A stretch of DNA of 64,000 bases, taken from assembly GCA_003550325.1 (NCBI GenBank), contig QKWP01000569.1, positions 121,523 to 185,522 of the forward strand, written 5' to 3'. Shown piece by piece: positions 10,852-21,460 of the stretch; the first letter of the stretch is position 1, and every line of letters starts with the position of its first letter. The position numbers and the translations under genes are program-made. The notes under the pieces were generated by a model. That model ran no database searches, was not told the origin of the DNA, and was given only the letters and a program-made list of their open reading frames with translations. The DNA is from Gigaspora rosea (lineage: Eukaryota > Glomeromycota > Glomeromycetes > Diversisporales > Gigasporaceae).

Positions 10852-12318
10852 CAAGTCACTCTCGTTATAGTGAAGGCATCGGGCTGAGAGATTTTCTTTA
10901 CTATATCAAGAGATTCACTATATCAAGAGTCTTTTGATATAGTGAAGATTATATATTAACTGTATAAATCTTCACTATTGCAAGAGAAATTTAAACTACT
11001 TAAAAGTTTATTGCACCCGATCCATCACAAGTGCACCTTCTATAAGTACGTTTTCGCTCATATTATGTATTAAGTTAAATCACAACGAAAAGATTCCACG
11101 ACAGAAAAGGTATAGGATAAAGAATTGAATGTCATTTAAGTAAATAAATAAATAATTAAATAAAAAAAGTTTAATTTAAAAAAAAGGGGTAAGTTATGGA
11201 TTACGTTCACTTAATGTTAAGTGTAAAACTAAAGTAACAGTAGGTTTATTAGTCTTTGCAAGTCAATGATAGTAGTAATGGTAGGGTTTATTAGTCTTTG
11301 AAAAGTTAAAATGATTTATAATTCGAAAAATACATTATGCACATATTTCTGCCGAATCTAATTTTATATGCAAGAATCGCCGTTAATATGCATGTAGTCT
11401 AAAAAGAGCAATAACCCCAAGGCTTTATCATTATCGATGATTTTTGCTTCATATGATTGGTCAATATATATCACATGATATCAACTTTACTATATCAAGT
11501 GATATTTTGTTATATCCGTTCGAAAAAATCTTCACTATCCCTTAGATTGTAGTAGAACACAGGCAAATTTGCCTGCGTTTTTGCACTTTTTTAGCTCTGA
11601 TTTACTTTTTTAAAATACTAAAATAATTAAATAAAACTTTGCACAATTATATTTGAAAATAAGGATTACTTTTTTGCAAAATTAGTTTTTATATTATAAG
11701 AAAATAAATTATAGTTACATATAAGCTGAAAATAGATAATTTTAAGAAAAAATTTTTTTAAAAAATTTTATTACAATTTTTCTGCGATCTTATTTAGTTT
11801 TAGTTTTAGAACTATAGTTCTTAAGACAATATTGTAGTTTATATAAAGGATGACAACTTTCATTATTGCAACTTTAATGATTTACTTGTAAAAATTAAGA
11901 CTTGTATTAGAAGTAAAGATTTTTTTTATAGACGGGAACATATAAAATTTGAAAAAATCTAAAGAAAAATTTTAATAGTAAAAATGCCAATACAAGAACT
12001 TTAAACATTTATTATATTAAAGTTTTCTAATGATTTTAAAAAAATTTTATAACAAAATTACTAAAACAAAACTTAAAAAATATTTTTTACTTAGAAAAGA
12101 TATGGCTAAAATCAATATTTAAAATTTTATTAAAAATTTTAAAATATGCAGGCAAATTTGCCTGTGTTACAATCTAAGGGATACCTTATATTAAGAGTTT
12201 ACTATGTAACTTCATTATATCAGTGAATATTTAATATGCTTGGTTTCGTTCTGAAAAAATTCTTCACTATAGACCAATCTTCACTATAACGAGAGTTCAC
12301 TATAACGAGAGTGACTTG
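10852..12318. mobile_element. TA-flanked element G inserted in the MULE gene
   Basis: Terminal inverted repeats CAAGTCACTCTCGTTATAG at both ends are flanked by TA (10850-10851 and 12319-12320). Subterminal copies of 'ttcactatatcaagag' and 'tcactataacgagagt' are repeated at both ends. Removing the element plus one TA rejoins the FAR1 domain in frame (GFS-I), apart from one TGA where arginine is expected. Length is 1467 bp, including the family A MITE within it. No transposase is visible. Confidence 0.8.
11538..12181. mobile_element. TA-flanked MITE family A, copy 2
   Basis: Ends TCCCTTAGATTGTA and its complement TACAATCTAAGGGA, with TA on both sides (11536-11537, 12182-12183). Each end is followed by CAGGCAAATTTGCCTG. 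The interior matches the copy at 25314-25959 over much of its length (for example 'gtagtttatataaaggat' and 'aattaagacttgtattaga'). 644 bp, non-coding, nested inside element G. Confidence 0.8.
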
Positions 12319-12667
12319 TACTAAAGCCTTGTTTCAATCCATATTGCTTTAGAAAAATCTCAACATCATCCCATGTTTGAAAAGTTTGGCCTATATAAAT
12401 TTTCAACGCTAGTTTTTCATTTTTTTCATTGGTAAAATCATCATCAAATGTTTCAGTTATTTCAGGTTCATAAGATAAGCTCATAGAAAAAATTCCATTT
12501 TCAACTTGTTCATTTTCAAAAGAAAAGTCTGTTTGCTCATTATTTTTTAAAAAATCAACACTACTTTCTTCATTGTTTTCCCTGGCTTGCAACGAATTTA
12601 TTATATATGTAGTGAACAAATATGTGACCTTACAAATCCTTAGTGGTAGAGAAAACTGTAGTCGCAA

Positions 12668-13439
12668 CTATTTTATCTATTTTTTGAACAGTATACTTTT
12701 ATCACCTAGTTATTTTGTAACATAAAAATAAACACTTTGAGATAGCACTAAAACCTTTACAAACTATCTTTATCTTGTTCACTGTCTTTTAAATCTCTTG
12801 GCTTCAGTGATAGGTAAAATACGAATTTCAATCGGTTTTGAGGAATTATATTTTTAAGTATAAAGCAATACGAAGTTAAATAATATTATAACATAAAAGA
12901 AGTTAAATAGAATCATGAAACTTTAGAACATACTTGAATTTTAAGGTAAAGTGAAGTCAAATAATAGCGCTTAACTTCTGTTTTTATTGTTATAAAAACG
13001 GCATAAACTATATGTATTATCCAATGGCGAGTCTCATTTTGATATAACATACACAATCAGGAAGATCAAAACAAACTGTTTGCTTTTCAGAAATTGCTCA
13101 TATCATGAAAATTTGCATATGAAACCACTTTTCACGCTCTAACAAAAAAAATTCCTTGAGCAAATTTTACCTAAAGAACCTCCTAACTCTAGTATAGACT
13201 CTAACCCTAACTTATATGAGTTCAAAAATTTTTTTAGTATGATTGTAAACACTATCATGTGACAGATTACTAAATAGATTGCACTTACTTTTTTGATACT
13301 CCTAGATGTATCCGCAGATCAGTGAAGATCAGTCAGTGCCACTGGGATAGTGGCATCAGTCAAAGACAAATAATTATATTCATGATAATAATTGGAGTTA
13401 ATATAATATAGCTCTATATGCATAATCGAAGTTACTCTT
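12668..13439. other. spacer upstream of the MULE gene
   Basis: AT-rich, no gene supported. A small hairpin-rich patch lies at 13310-13370 (gtgccac...gtggcatc and the duplicated gatcagtgaagatcagtcag). Confidence 0.35.
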
Positions 13440-13782
13440 ACATCTTGTATCACTAGGGAATTTTCCCCTGGTTAATCATAGTAATTCTCTTTAAAAAAAT
13501 AACCAAAAAAAATAAACAAAATTTAAATTTAATAAATGTTAAGTTAGAGTTAATATTAGGGTTAGGGTGAGGCATAATATATAGTAAAATTTCACAAGGA
13601 ATTTTTTTTTTTTAAAAAAAAATGGTTTCATAGATAAAATTTTGAGTTAGAAGGTATTTTTTAAAAAAATATCAAAACAACAAAAAATTTAGGTAACACA
13701 TGATCTTTATGTTATACTACATTTAAAAAATTTGATTGGTGAAGATCATCATAGTGTTGAACACCAATGGTGCATTTTAGCA
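13440..13782. mobile_element. MITE family F, copy 2 (left border unsure)
   Basis: The core from about 13556 (ttagggttagggtgagg) through 'tagtaaaatttcacaagg', 'atggtttcatagataaaatt' and 'gattggtgaagatc' to the right end 'acaccaatggtgcattttag' matches the element at 36012-36361. The left end is placed by length only. No ORF. Confidence 0.45.
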
Positions 13783-14078
13783 ATGCCGTTATTTTAAATA
13801 TACATAATTTTTTATAATATAAAAATTTTTTAATAAATAAATTTAATTTAAATTTTTATTTTAATAATTTCCAATTGCTAAAGTTAATAAATTTAAAATC
13901 TATTTTTTTTAATAACTATCTAATTAAAACTTAACATAATTTTTTTTACAGAATTATCAAAACCACTATATTTATGTATATTAATTTTAAAATTGTATCT
14001 TTATAAATAATTAAGATATTGATCTTAGTTCAAAACTTTTCAATCACCCCATGTATATTAAATTCATTTTTCTATTTA

Positions 14079-14683
14079 GGGAAGTGCAGTAAATCACATA
14101 ATTAGGGTTTATATAGGTCCTGACCCCCCTCTCCCCTAGTAATAGGACTATTGACCAATCAAATTTAAAAAAACTCAAAAACGTCTTTGATCTAAAAATA
14201 AGCTACCCTACAATCAACAAAAGGCGCTACATAGTAACGTCTAAATTTTACTAAGCAAATCGAAAAAATCGATTAAGTAAACTTATTTAGCAGATCAAAA
14301 TACACTCATCACAAAATTTTTATAAGTATTGAAGAAGTTTTCATTAATTGACTTTTGATTTTTACGTCTGACGAAAAAATTAAAATTTTTTAAAAAAATA
14401 TATTTGACGAACGTAAAAGTTAAAAGTTAAATAATAAAAAGTTCTCTAATACTTATGAAATTTTGTGGTAAGTGTATTTTGATCTGCTAAATAAGGTTAC
14501 TTAATCGATATTTTTTCAATTTGCTTAGTAAAATTTAGACTTTACTATGTAGCAACTATCTGCAATTAACTAAAAATCGATTTTCTTCAATATGATTGGC
14601 TATTTATACTATATATATATATAGGACGTGATATTTGGGGACCCCACACCCCCTAAAAAATTACGTGATTTTCTGCACTTCCC
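14079..14683. mobile_element. TTA-flanked foldback MITE (Harbinger-like)
   Basis: TIR GGGAAGTGCAGTAAATCACA on the left pairs with TACGTGATTTTCTGCACTTCCC on the right, with TTA on both sides (14076-14078, 14684-14686). Pairing continues inward: 'gcagatcaaaatacac' faces 'gtattttgatctgc', and 'tactaagcaaat' faces 'atttgcttagta'. The 3-bp TTA duplication is typical of PIF/Harbinger elements. 605 bp, non-coding. Confidence 0.75.
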
Positions 14684-14686
14684 TTA

Positions 14687-15297
14687 TAAACCAGGAACTT
14701 TTATATTTGATAAGAAAATAGAACTAGAACTAGTAATAGTTGGCATATATCAAAAGGTATGTTCTTGTAATAAAAAGGCTTTTGATTATTATTAAAATTT
14801 ATAAAATATTCTATAGATTAATAATGAATAATATTTTTATAAATTAATTCAATTTTTTTTATTGACTGTTGCATAGTAAATGACAGAAATAAACATTATA
14901 AAAATTATGCATTTTAAACAAATATTCTTATATTTTAGTTTACTTGTTATTGCCTTATTTTACCGCATCAAAAGTTGTTTCAAAAAATTGGGTTGATCAC
15001 ATGTGTGTCACTTCTAAAATAAATTACTTCTAAAATACTGCCAGTGAGATAATAAATAAATTTGTAGATTTTAGATTTACTTGTAGAAGTTGAAAATCTT
15101 AAACATTTTAATATGAAATTTTATATTTTTTTAGGATACATTTTATAAGATTTTTTATAATTAGTCTAGAGTTTATAAAAAAAGAGCATAAGTGGTTTTG
15201 GTCAAGAACTCTACTTCCAGCTTCAGTTGTTACATTTATTATTATCCAAGAAAACAAATATGATTGCTAATTATACTTTTCAACATACATAATGTAG
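14687..15297. other. spacer, no gene seen
   Basis: AT-rich DNA between two MITEs with no recognisable motif. Confidence 0.35.
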
Positions 15298-15370
15298 GAA
15301 AACTATAACTAAAAATTTGAGACTTAGATAAATAATTTCTTAACAAACTAAATTTGCATATTCAAAATTA
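15298..15370 (+). repeat. direct repeat flanking a hAT-like element (left)
   Basis: About 75 bp beginning gaaaactataactaaaaatt and including 'agataaataatttctta'. It recurs in the same orientation at 16150-16225, just outside the other end of the hAT-like element. It is far too long for a target duplication. Confidence 0.65.
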
Positions 15371-15390
15371 TAACATAATGTAAAAAAACC

Positions 15391-16147
15391 AGGGTTGGGC
15401 AAGCTGTATATCTAGTGCTTTTTCACTAGACACTGGACATTTCCAAATTGTCCAGTGTAGTGTCCAGTGCATGTCCAGTGTCCAGTGATATATTTATAAA
15501 AAAATTCAATAAATAAATAAATTAGTCAAAGCACAACATATCTGGTCAGATAACTAGTACTCCCAGAGGATTGCTCTAGCTAATTCTTAAAAATGTAGTT
15601 AAAATTTTATAATAATGCACTATACCTTTGATTTAATTTAATTTTATTCTTATTTAATTTTAAAATTTAGTTTAATTATTGTATATTAGTCAAAAATTCT
15701 GTTAGTGCATACAGTACATTTGAAAAAATTAATAAGCAATAAATATGTTGGCCACATAATACTGTATTTAACTAAATAAGATATCTATATGCAACTAATT
15801 TGCTTGCAATTGTAAAGGATAGTATTTTAAATGATGTTAACCTCCCAAAGCAATATGCATGGTAAGCAGGTTTTGAGAGATATCTGTCTTGAAAACATTA
15901 TAAATATTATTATATAGCAGGAACAGGCTTAATAAATTAATTTTTTTAAGTTATTGATTTTAATAGAATTGGTTAATTATCTAGTTTTTTTAATTTTTTT
16001 TTGTTTAAAATTTTAAAAATTATATTTTTTTTTTTAATTTTTGTTGTCTAGTGATTATTTTTCTTAATCCATTGCTTTTCACTGGACAGTTAGGACACTG
16101 GACACTGGACAAATTTCCAATTGTCCAATGTCCAGTTGCCCAACCCT
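15391..16147. mobile_element. hAT-like non-autonomous element
   Basis: Ends AGGGTTGGGCAA and TTGCCCAACCCT are perfect 12-bp inverted repeats of the type common in hAT elements. Subterminal GTCCAGTG/CACTGGAC motifs are repeated many times in the first and last 120 bp, as expected for transposase binding sites. The interior is AT-rich with no ORF. No clean 8-bp target duplication is visible because the element is flanked by a longer direct repeat. Confidence 0.65.
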
Positions 16148-16149
16148 AA

Positions 16150-16225
16150 AGAAAACTATAACTAAAATTTGAGATTTAGATAAATAATTTCTAAACAAAC
16201 TAAAATTCATATATTCAAAATTACA
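16150..16225 (+). repeat. direct repeat flanking a hAT-like element (right)
   Basis: The partner of 15298-15370, starting gaaaactataactaaaattt, about 88% identical by eye. Confidence 0.65.
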
Positions 16226-16229
16226 AATT

Positions 16230-17045
16230 ATAGAAATTATAGTCAGGTCTCAAACATTTATAAAATTGAAAGTCCTATCAATTAAAAAAAAAAACTAGCT
16301 AATTGTCAGATGCTGTTTGCCACTCGATAGTTACATACAATATTTAAAGATGAAAATAAAGTAGTTTTTCTGCAGATGACTTAACAAACACAAGAAGTTT
16401 AGCACCATTTCATGGTAATATGAAATTTAAATGAAATAGGTATTAGTTCATATTTAATAAAATAATTTATCATACTAACTATTCTATTGTACTAAAATTA
16501 GTTTATTATTAATTGTTAACATTTTCATGTTGTTTTTTGTATTAATAGTAATTTGCTTTCAAACTTCATGTAGCCGTGAACTATATAAATATAACTAGTG
16601 CAACAGGTGGCACATTTGGTACCCATCTTATTTAATGATTTCAATTTTTAAGACATATTAATAACTTAATTATTATTTATTTTTAGTATATAAATTTGAG
16701 TAAGTATATTGGAATTATCATAATTTCTCATAATTTTTATAAAGAATTTTGTTACAGAGTTTACTCAATAATGTAGTATACACAGCGATATTAGTATTGA
16801 AATTATTATAATTTTACTATAAGTTGCTGCAAAAATTTTGTTATAGAATTTATTTACTATTTGGTGATTATTAGATTTGGTTAAATTAGTTTATCGTGAT
16901 TCCTATTATAATTTATTATAAAGAATTCTATTACAGAGCTTACATATTAATTAGTATACACATTGTTTAGTATTAGAATTAGTATGATTTCTATGTAAAA
17001 AATTCTATCCCAGAGCTTACTATTCTAGTGATCTATTAATTTACA
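16230..17045. other. AT-rich spacer with a degenerate repeat
   Basis: Between about 16735 and 17015 a unit containing 'aagaattytrttacagagytta' recurs at intervals of roughly 80-120 bp. No gene seen. Confidence 0.4.
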
Positions 17046-17049
17046 GCTA

Positions 17050-17281
17050 AGTAAAAAAAAACAAAAAAAAAATAAACATAAAAAAAATCTGATCAATTGA
17101 CCAAAGTTTTCAGATTCTATATAGTGTAAAATGAAAACTCAACTTTGTGTGGCCTAATCGTAGATGTGATTATTCAATTAATTTAAATTAAAAAAAAACA
17201 AAAAAAAAAAAAACAAAGAAATCTGACTGATTTAAGTTTTTAGTTTCTATGTAATACAAAATGAAAAATCAAACCTCATAT
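17050..17281 (+). repeat. tandem repeat of about 120 bp, left part
   Basis: Units consist of an A-rich run, then 'aatctgactgatt..agttttcagattctat', 'aaaatgaaaactcaa' and 'gtggcctaatc.tagatgtg'. At least two units lie here and two more at 27185-27370. The Ty3 element is inserted between them, and the two sides join at ATAT to give a normal unit. Confidence 0.65.
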
Positions 17282-17882
17282 TGTTACAAGCGACTATAGC
17301 CTTCAATATAGTACTTGCAACACAGCACACAGCGACAGGGATCTTGTAAGGGTCAGAGAAGATATGAAGTGGTGTGGAAGTGGAATATTACTTCACTAGA
17401 GTGGTTCAGTATATATTTATTAAGTGACAAGTGTATATTTATTGATCAAAGATATATTTTATTTATTTAGATAATAATATGCAAGAGATATAACTATGTT
17501 TAGACATTAGAGAGAGGAGAAGGGGAATCTTAGTATAATGTGCAGGAAGGGAGGAAACTAGGGTTTATATATCTTTTTACAGCTATTAGTTACAATGGTA
17601 CGACATGGCAGAAGTAGTAGAAATGGTAGAAATGGTAGAAATAGTAGAAAAGTAGAAATGATAGAAATGGTAAAAATAGTAGAAATGGTAGAAATGGTAG
17701 AAATAGTAGAAATGATTAACCATGTTACTCGTACTTCTAACTAAGCTATATATAGTTAATAATATAAAATAATAATAATGTTATATAAAATAATAATATA
17801 ATAAAATAATATAATGAAATATAACTAAATTAATATTAGAAAATACATTTAAAAAACTAATACTAAAACTCATTCTATAACA
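17282..17882 (-). repeat. 3' LTR
   Basis: 601 bp, bounded by TG...CA on the minus strand (TGTTATAG...CTTGTAACA). It matches 26615-27184. It is about 30 bp longer, mainly because a 'gtagaaatg' minisatellite is expanded here. Confidence 0.9.
17600..17714 (+). repeat. 9-bp minisatellite inside the LTR
   Basis: About twelve imperfect copies of (g)tagaaat(g/a)g. The 5' LTR has about seven in 26941-27018. Copy number is the main difference between the two LTRs. Confidence 0.75.
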
Positions 17883-17896
17883 TTTCCGTCCCCTTT
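17883..17896 (-). other. polypurine tract
   Basis: On the minus strand AAAGGGGACGGAAA directly abuts the 3' LTR. This is the expected position for the primer of plus-strand DNA synthesis. Confidence 0.75.
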
Positions 17897-18140
17897 AAGA
17901 ATGAGCACTGCAAATTCTAACTTTATTCAAGAGCGTAGAAAATTTTTCTTCGCTTAACTTTTCTAAGTTAGTATAAGTTATGTCCGTAGTGGAGTAGAGA
18001 GTAAACAATCCACAAATTTGAAGTAGTTAAAAAATTGGTTAGCACATTTCCATACTCGTGAAGCTCGTTAAGATCCTAAGCTTTCTTTTAGAGCATTCCA
18101 TAATCTTTGGGGGTTTTTTTCTTGTTCTTGTTATTTATCT

Positions 18141-18698
18141 TTAATTGTTCAAAATAATAACAGGCTTCAAGGACTCTAACTTGGGTTTTCTATGTTTTCC
18201 ACGGCTCTCTATTCTGAGTCGAGTGAGTATGTCTTGTAACTTCTCTGAGTCAGTATTTCCAGTTAATGGATCTCTTCAGAAATATGTCCAATTTCTGGTT
18301 TCTGTTAAGTCGTCAATTAGTTTATTTAAGGTGGTCTTTTCTGGGTCTTTTTGGTTATCATTTTCTGGTTCAGGAGGGATTGCTGTGTTTTCCTCAATGG
18401 TCTCCAATAGAGGGTCAATTGTACTATCTTCTGATTCTAATTCTAAATTTTCTTGAGTAGGTTCTGTTGAGTAAATATAGTTTTCAAGATTTGGTTCAGG
18501 TAAAGGATCATTCTGGATCTGGGTTTTATTTTCTGTAGGAAATTGTAAAGAGAGCAAAACTTCTTTCCCATTAGTTATAATAACATTATTCAGAGTAATA
18601 CCCAAACTATGATTTTGTGATAAGGGGTCTAAATTCTAATGCTTAATAAATTCAGCAAGGGTAATTAAGGTTTGGGGTTGGAGTGTTAAAGTTTCCAT
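18141..18698 (-). pseudogene. extra 3' ORF of the Ty3 element
   Basis: An open frame starting METLTLQPQTLITLAEFIKH is followed by one TAG stop. It then reads through an acidic, proline-rich stretch (TEPTQENLELESEDSTIDP, IPPEPENDNQKDPE), and after a frameshift near 18275 a basic tail (RLRIESRGKHRKPKLESLK) to a TAA at 18141. It lies between integrase and the 3' LTR in the sense direction. I do not recognise it. Its composition resembles a linker or an accessory protein; an envelope-type protein is unlikely, as no signal peptide or membrane segment is seen. Confidence 0.5.
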
Positions 18699-19243
18699 AA
18701 AGAAAATTAAAGTTTTGTTCTTTGAAAGAAAAAGAAAAAGAGGAAATATTTTTAGAAATTGTAATATTGGAATAAGGGTGGCTATTCTAATAATAAAAAT
18801 ATTGTTGTACATGGTAAATAAAAATAAGACTAGATAATTGTTTTGCAATGTCTATTATGTTTCGTAACGGCTATCATGTGATCAAAAATTCGTAATGTAG
18901 ATCACGTGACCAAAAATCTTCTTGCAAATCAAAAATGCCGTCAAGTCAATTTGCGCGTTCTGAAGGCGTTTTCGTACTAAGATAAGCTTAGTAGAAAAGA
19001 TGTGGAATCTTTCTATGGGTATACAATCAAAATTTCAGCTCAAACAGAGCAATATTAATCGACTTTACATAGTAGCAAACGTTCCACGAATATAAAAATC
19101 TGATTTCTATATATTATTATTACTTCTAATTTTTAAATAAAATGGGGTGACTTAGATTCTAAAAAAAAATTGTCTGTTGTACACTATAAATTAAGGGGTT
19201 AAAGCTGTGTTTCCAACTGTTTTAAGAATTTCTCTCCGGAAAT
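18699..19243. other. non-coding part of the Ty3 element
   Basis: AT-rich stretch between integrase and the 3' ORF; no coding frame supported. Confidence 0.4.
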
Positions 19244-20345
19244 TTAAATGACAATCATAGGTTGCCAATCTTGTTTCTCGTAGTACTTAACAAGACGATC
19301 ACTATTGTAGTACTGCTTTAATGTTTTTCCATCTGTTGTACACAGTTTATAGGCGCCATTATTTAATTTTTCCTTAATAATAAATGGTCCTATTCTTTTC
19401 TCTTCAAATTTTGTAGAGCAAGAGGCTTCAATGTCTTTTCTTTGTACTCAAACTTTGTCACCAATTTCAAATTCTTCTTTTTGTATTCTTGAGTCAAATC
19501 TAACCTTTTGTTTCTTTTGGGATTTAATTGTATTCTCTCTGGCAGCATTATGTTGGTATGGTAATTCTTCTATTAATTCAAAAGCTCTTTGTAATAAACT
19601 GTTTTCTAATGATATTTCTTCATCTGAGTCAACTGGGTCTATGGGAATAATAGTTTCAATAGGTAGGATAGCTTGTCTACCATATACTAAGTGGAAAGGG
19701 GTATATTCAGTGGTTGCATGTCTCTTAGTTCTATATGCAAACAGTACAGCAGATATGTTCAGGTCCTAATCTTCAATATTTTCTGTGACTTTTGCAAGAG
19801 AATTGCAAAGTGTTCTATTTAATCTTTCAACCATTCCATTGGTCTGTAGATAGTAAGGTAAGGAGAATATGTGTTTTATTAAAAACTTTTCACACAATAT
19901 TCTAACAACTTCACTAGTAAAATTCTTTCTATTATCAGAAAGTAATCTTTGGAACTCCATATCTACAAACAATTTTTTTAAAGATGAATTTTGCTAGGGT
20001 TTCTGCACCTGCATCCGGTACAGCTTTAGCTTCAGGCCAGCGAGTAAGATAATCAGTGGCAACAATAATATAATGATTGTTGCGAGCAGTTATTGGTAGA
20101 GGTCCTACTAAATCTATGTCTATTTGTTCAAAGGCTCTTCCAACTTGGATAGGGTGGAGAGGTTCTTTTCTTTTGCTTTTGCCTCGTTTTTGGCAGACTT
20201 TACATGAGGTTACATAATTTTGAACATCTTTGTACATTTGGTCCCAATAGTATCATTTAGATATTTTATAATACATAGCATCTATTCCTAAATGTTCAGC
20301 AGTAGGATGGCTATGCATCATATGCAAAATTGGTTCAACTTTAGT
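19244..20345 (-). pseudogene. Ty3 integrase (end of pol)
   Basis: The HHCC zinc finger is visible as MMHSHPTAEH in an upstream frame, followed by CKVCQKRG. The catalytic core has DIDLVGPLP and ATDYLTRWPEA (first Asp), LLSDNRKNF (second Asp, after a frameshift near 19960), and TNGMVERLNRTL (Glu). After an in-frame TAG at 19766 the C-terminal part continues (FAYRTKRHATTEYTPF, LVYGRQA, GPFIIKEKLNNGAYKL) to a TAA at 19244. The function would have been integration of the cDNA. It is clearly dead. Confidence 0.85.
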
Positions 20346-21460
20346 TCATTTAATTACTCTAATAGGTTTGTCTAGGTCTTTTTGATTCTTTTTATACAAT
20401 AATTTGTTCTTTACTTTATAATATCTGGATTGATTAATAATTGTCCATTTTTCATTGTCCATTAAATTAGAGGGAAGTGTGTCTGTTTCTAAATACTCTA
20501 TTAAATTTTGGTATTGGTCCAAATTCATGTGATAGCAGTAGTAGAAGAGTGTGTCTAGGTTGGTAATCGAAAAAGAGCATCAACATTTGAATGGATTCTT
20601 TCAGGTTTATGTATGATTGTGAAATGATAATGTTGGAGTTTCATTATCCATTGGCCTAAACGTTCTTTTTGTTGTTAAGATTTTAACTATTTGAGAGCAG
20701 AGTGGTCGGTAACTAGTGTGAAGTAACTTGTACCAAAATATTTGTGGAAGTGTTCAATGACCCATACTATGGCAGCACATTCTAATTCAGTTGCTCCATA
20801 GTTCATTTCCTCTCTTTTTAGACTTTTACTAGCGTAAGCAATTGGGTGTTCCTTTTTATCATCTGATATTTGACTTAGGGTAGCTCCAAATCCGGTGTAG
20901 GAAGCGTCAGTGGCTAGAATAAATTTTCTTTTGTAGTTCGAGTAGATAAGGATAGGGCAGTAGTAAGTTGGTGCTTGAGTTCATCAAAGGCTTTTTGACA
21001 TTGGTCATCCTATTCATAAGTATTGTCCTTATGTAGCAATTGGTTAAGAGGATAGGCAATAGAGAAAAAGTGTTTTATAAACCATCGGTAATATCTAGCA
21101 AGACCTAAAATGAGTGTAGCTAGGTAACACTTTTGAGAGGTTGAATTTTCTGAACAGCAATTATTTTGTCTGGATCTGGAGAGATTCCTTTTTCTTCTAT
21201 TATATGTCCTAGAAAAGGTAGGCTTTTCATTCAAAAATTATATTTTTCAATATTTAACTTCAATCCTGCTTCATGTATCCTGGTGAATACTTTTTTTAGA
21301 TACTTAATATGGTCATCAAATGTTCGTGAGAAGACACAGGTATCATCCAGGTATACTACTATATATTTATAAGCTATGCCTTTGTAAACTTTATTCATAA
21401 GGCATTGAAAGGTAGTAGGGGCATGATATAGTCCAAAGGGCATAACATATCAGGTCTGTT
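20346..21460 (-). pseudogene. Ty3 reverse transcriptase (3' half) and RNase H
   Basis: RT starts abruptly at the VMPFGL motif (about 21443) and contains VVYLDDTCVFS (active-site YLDD) and the thumb/connection blocks FLGHIIEEKGISPDP and GLARYYRWFI. RNase H follows with TDASYTGFGATLSQ, PIAYASKSL, ELECAAIVWVIEHFHKYF and TDHSALK. Several frameshifts occur around 21150, 21010 and 20940. The usual upstream fingers domain with the first catalytic Asp is absent: immediately before VMPFGL the sequence belongs to the cysteine-rich block. This is consistent with an internal deletion. Confidence 0.8.

Larger units (their letters stand above)
8492..12667 (-). pseudogene. FAR1-like MULE transposase, interrupted and decayed
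   Basis: Read on the minus strand the domains are in the normal order. A FAR1-type DNA-binding domain starts near 12400 (IGQTFQTWDDVEIFLKQYG) and resumes after an insertion at 10848, ending in HNHPL. The MULE DDE core is at 9889-10308 (FFDTTSHTNKYN, VYTDSNPAMANAI, FPNSLHCLYLFHI). A SWIM zinc finger is at 8967-9302 (CTCNMLITYGYPCRHF). The C-terminus has a basic GRPPGRAK patch and a CCHC knuckle, CQRCGQKGHNRATC, just before the stop at 8492. Several in-frame stops and frameshifts break it (for example near 10725, 10530, 10484, 10311 and 9889). The element's own TIRs were not identified. The family call is firm; activity is excluded. Confidence 0.85.

Noticed and set aside
13552..13570. Telomere-like TTAGGG words (also near 7995 and 36122)
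   Set aside because: Only two or three units each; in two cases they belong to the MITE family F core.
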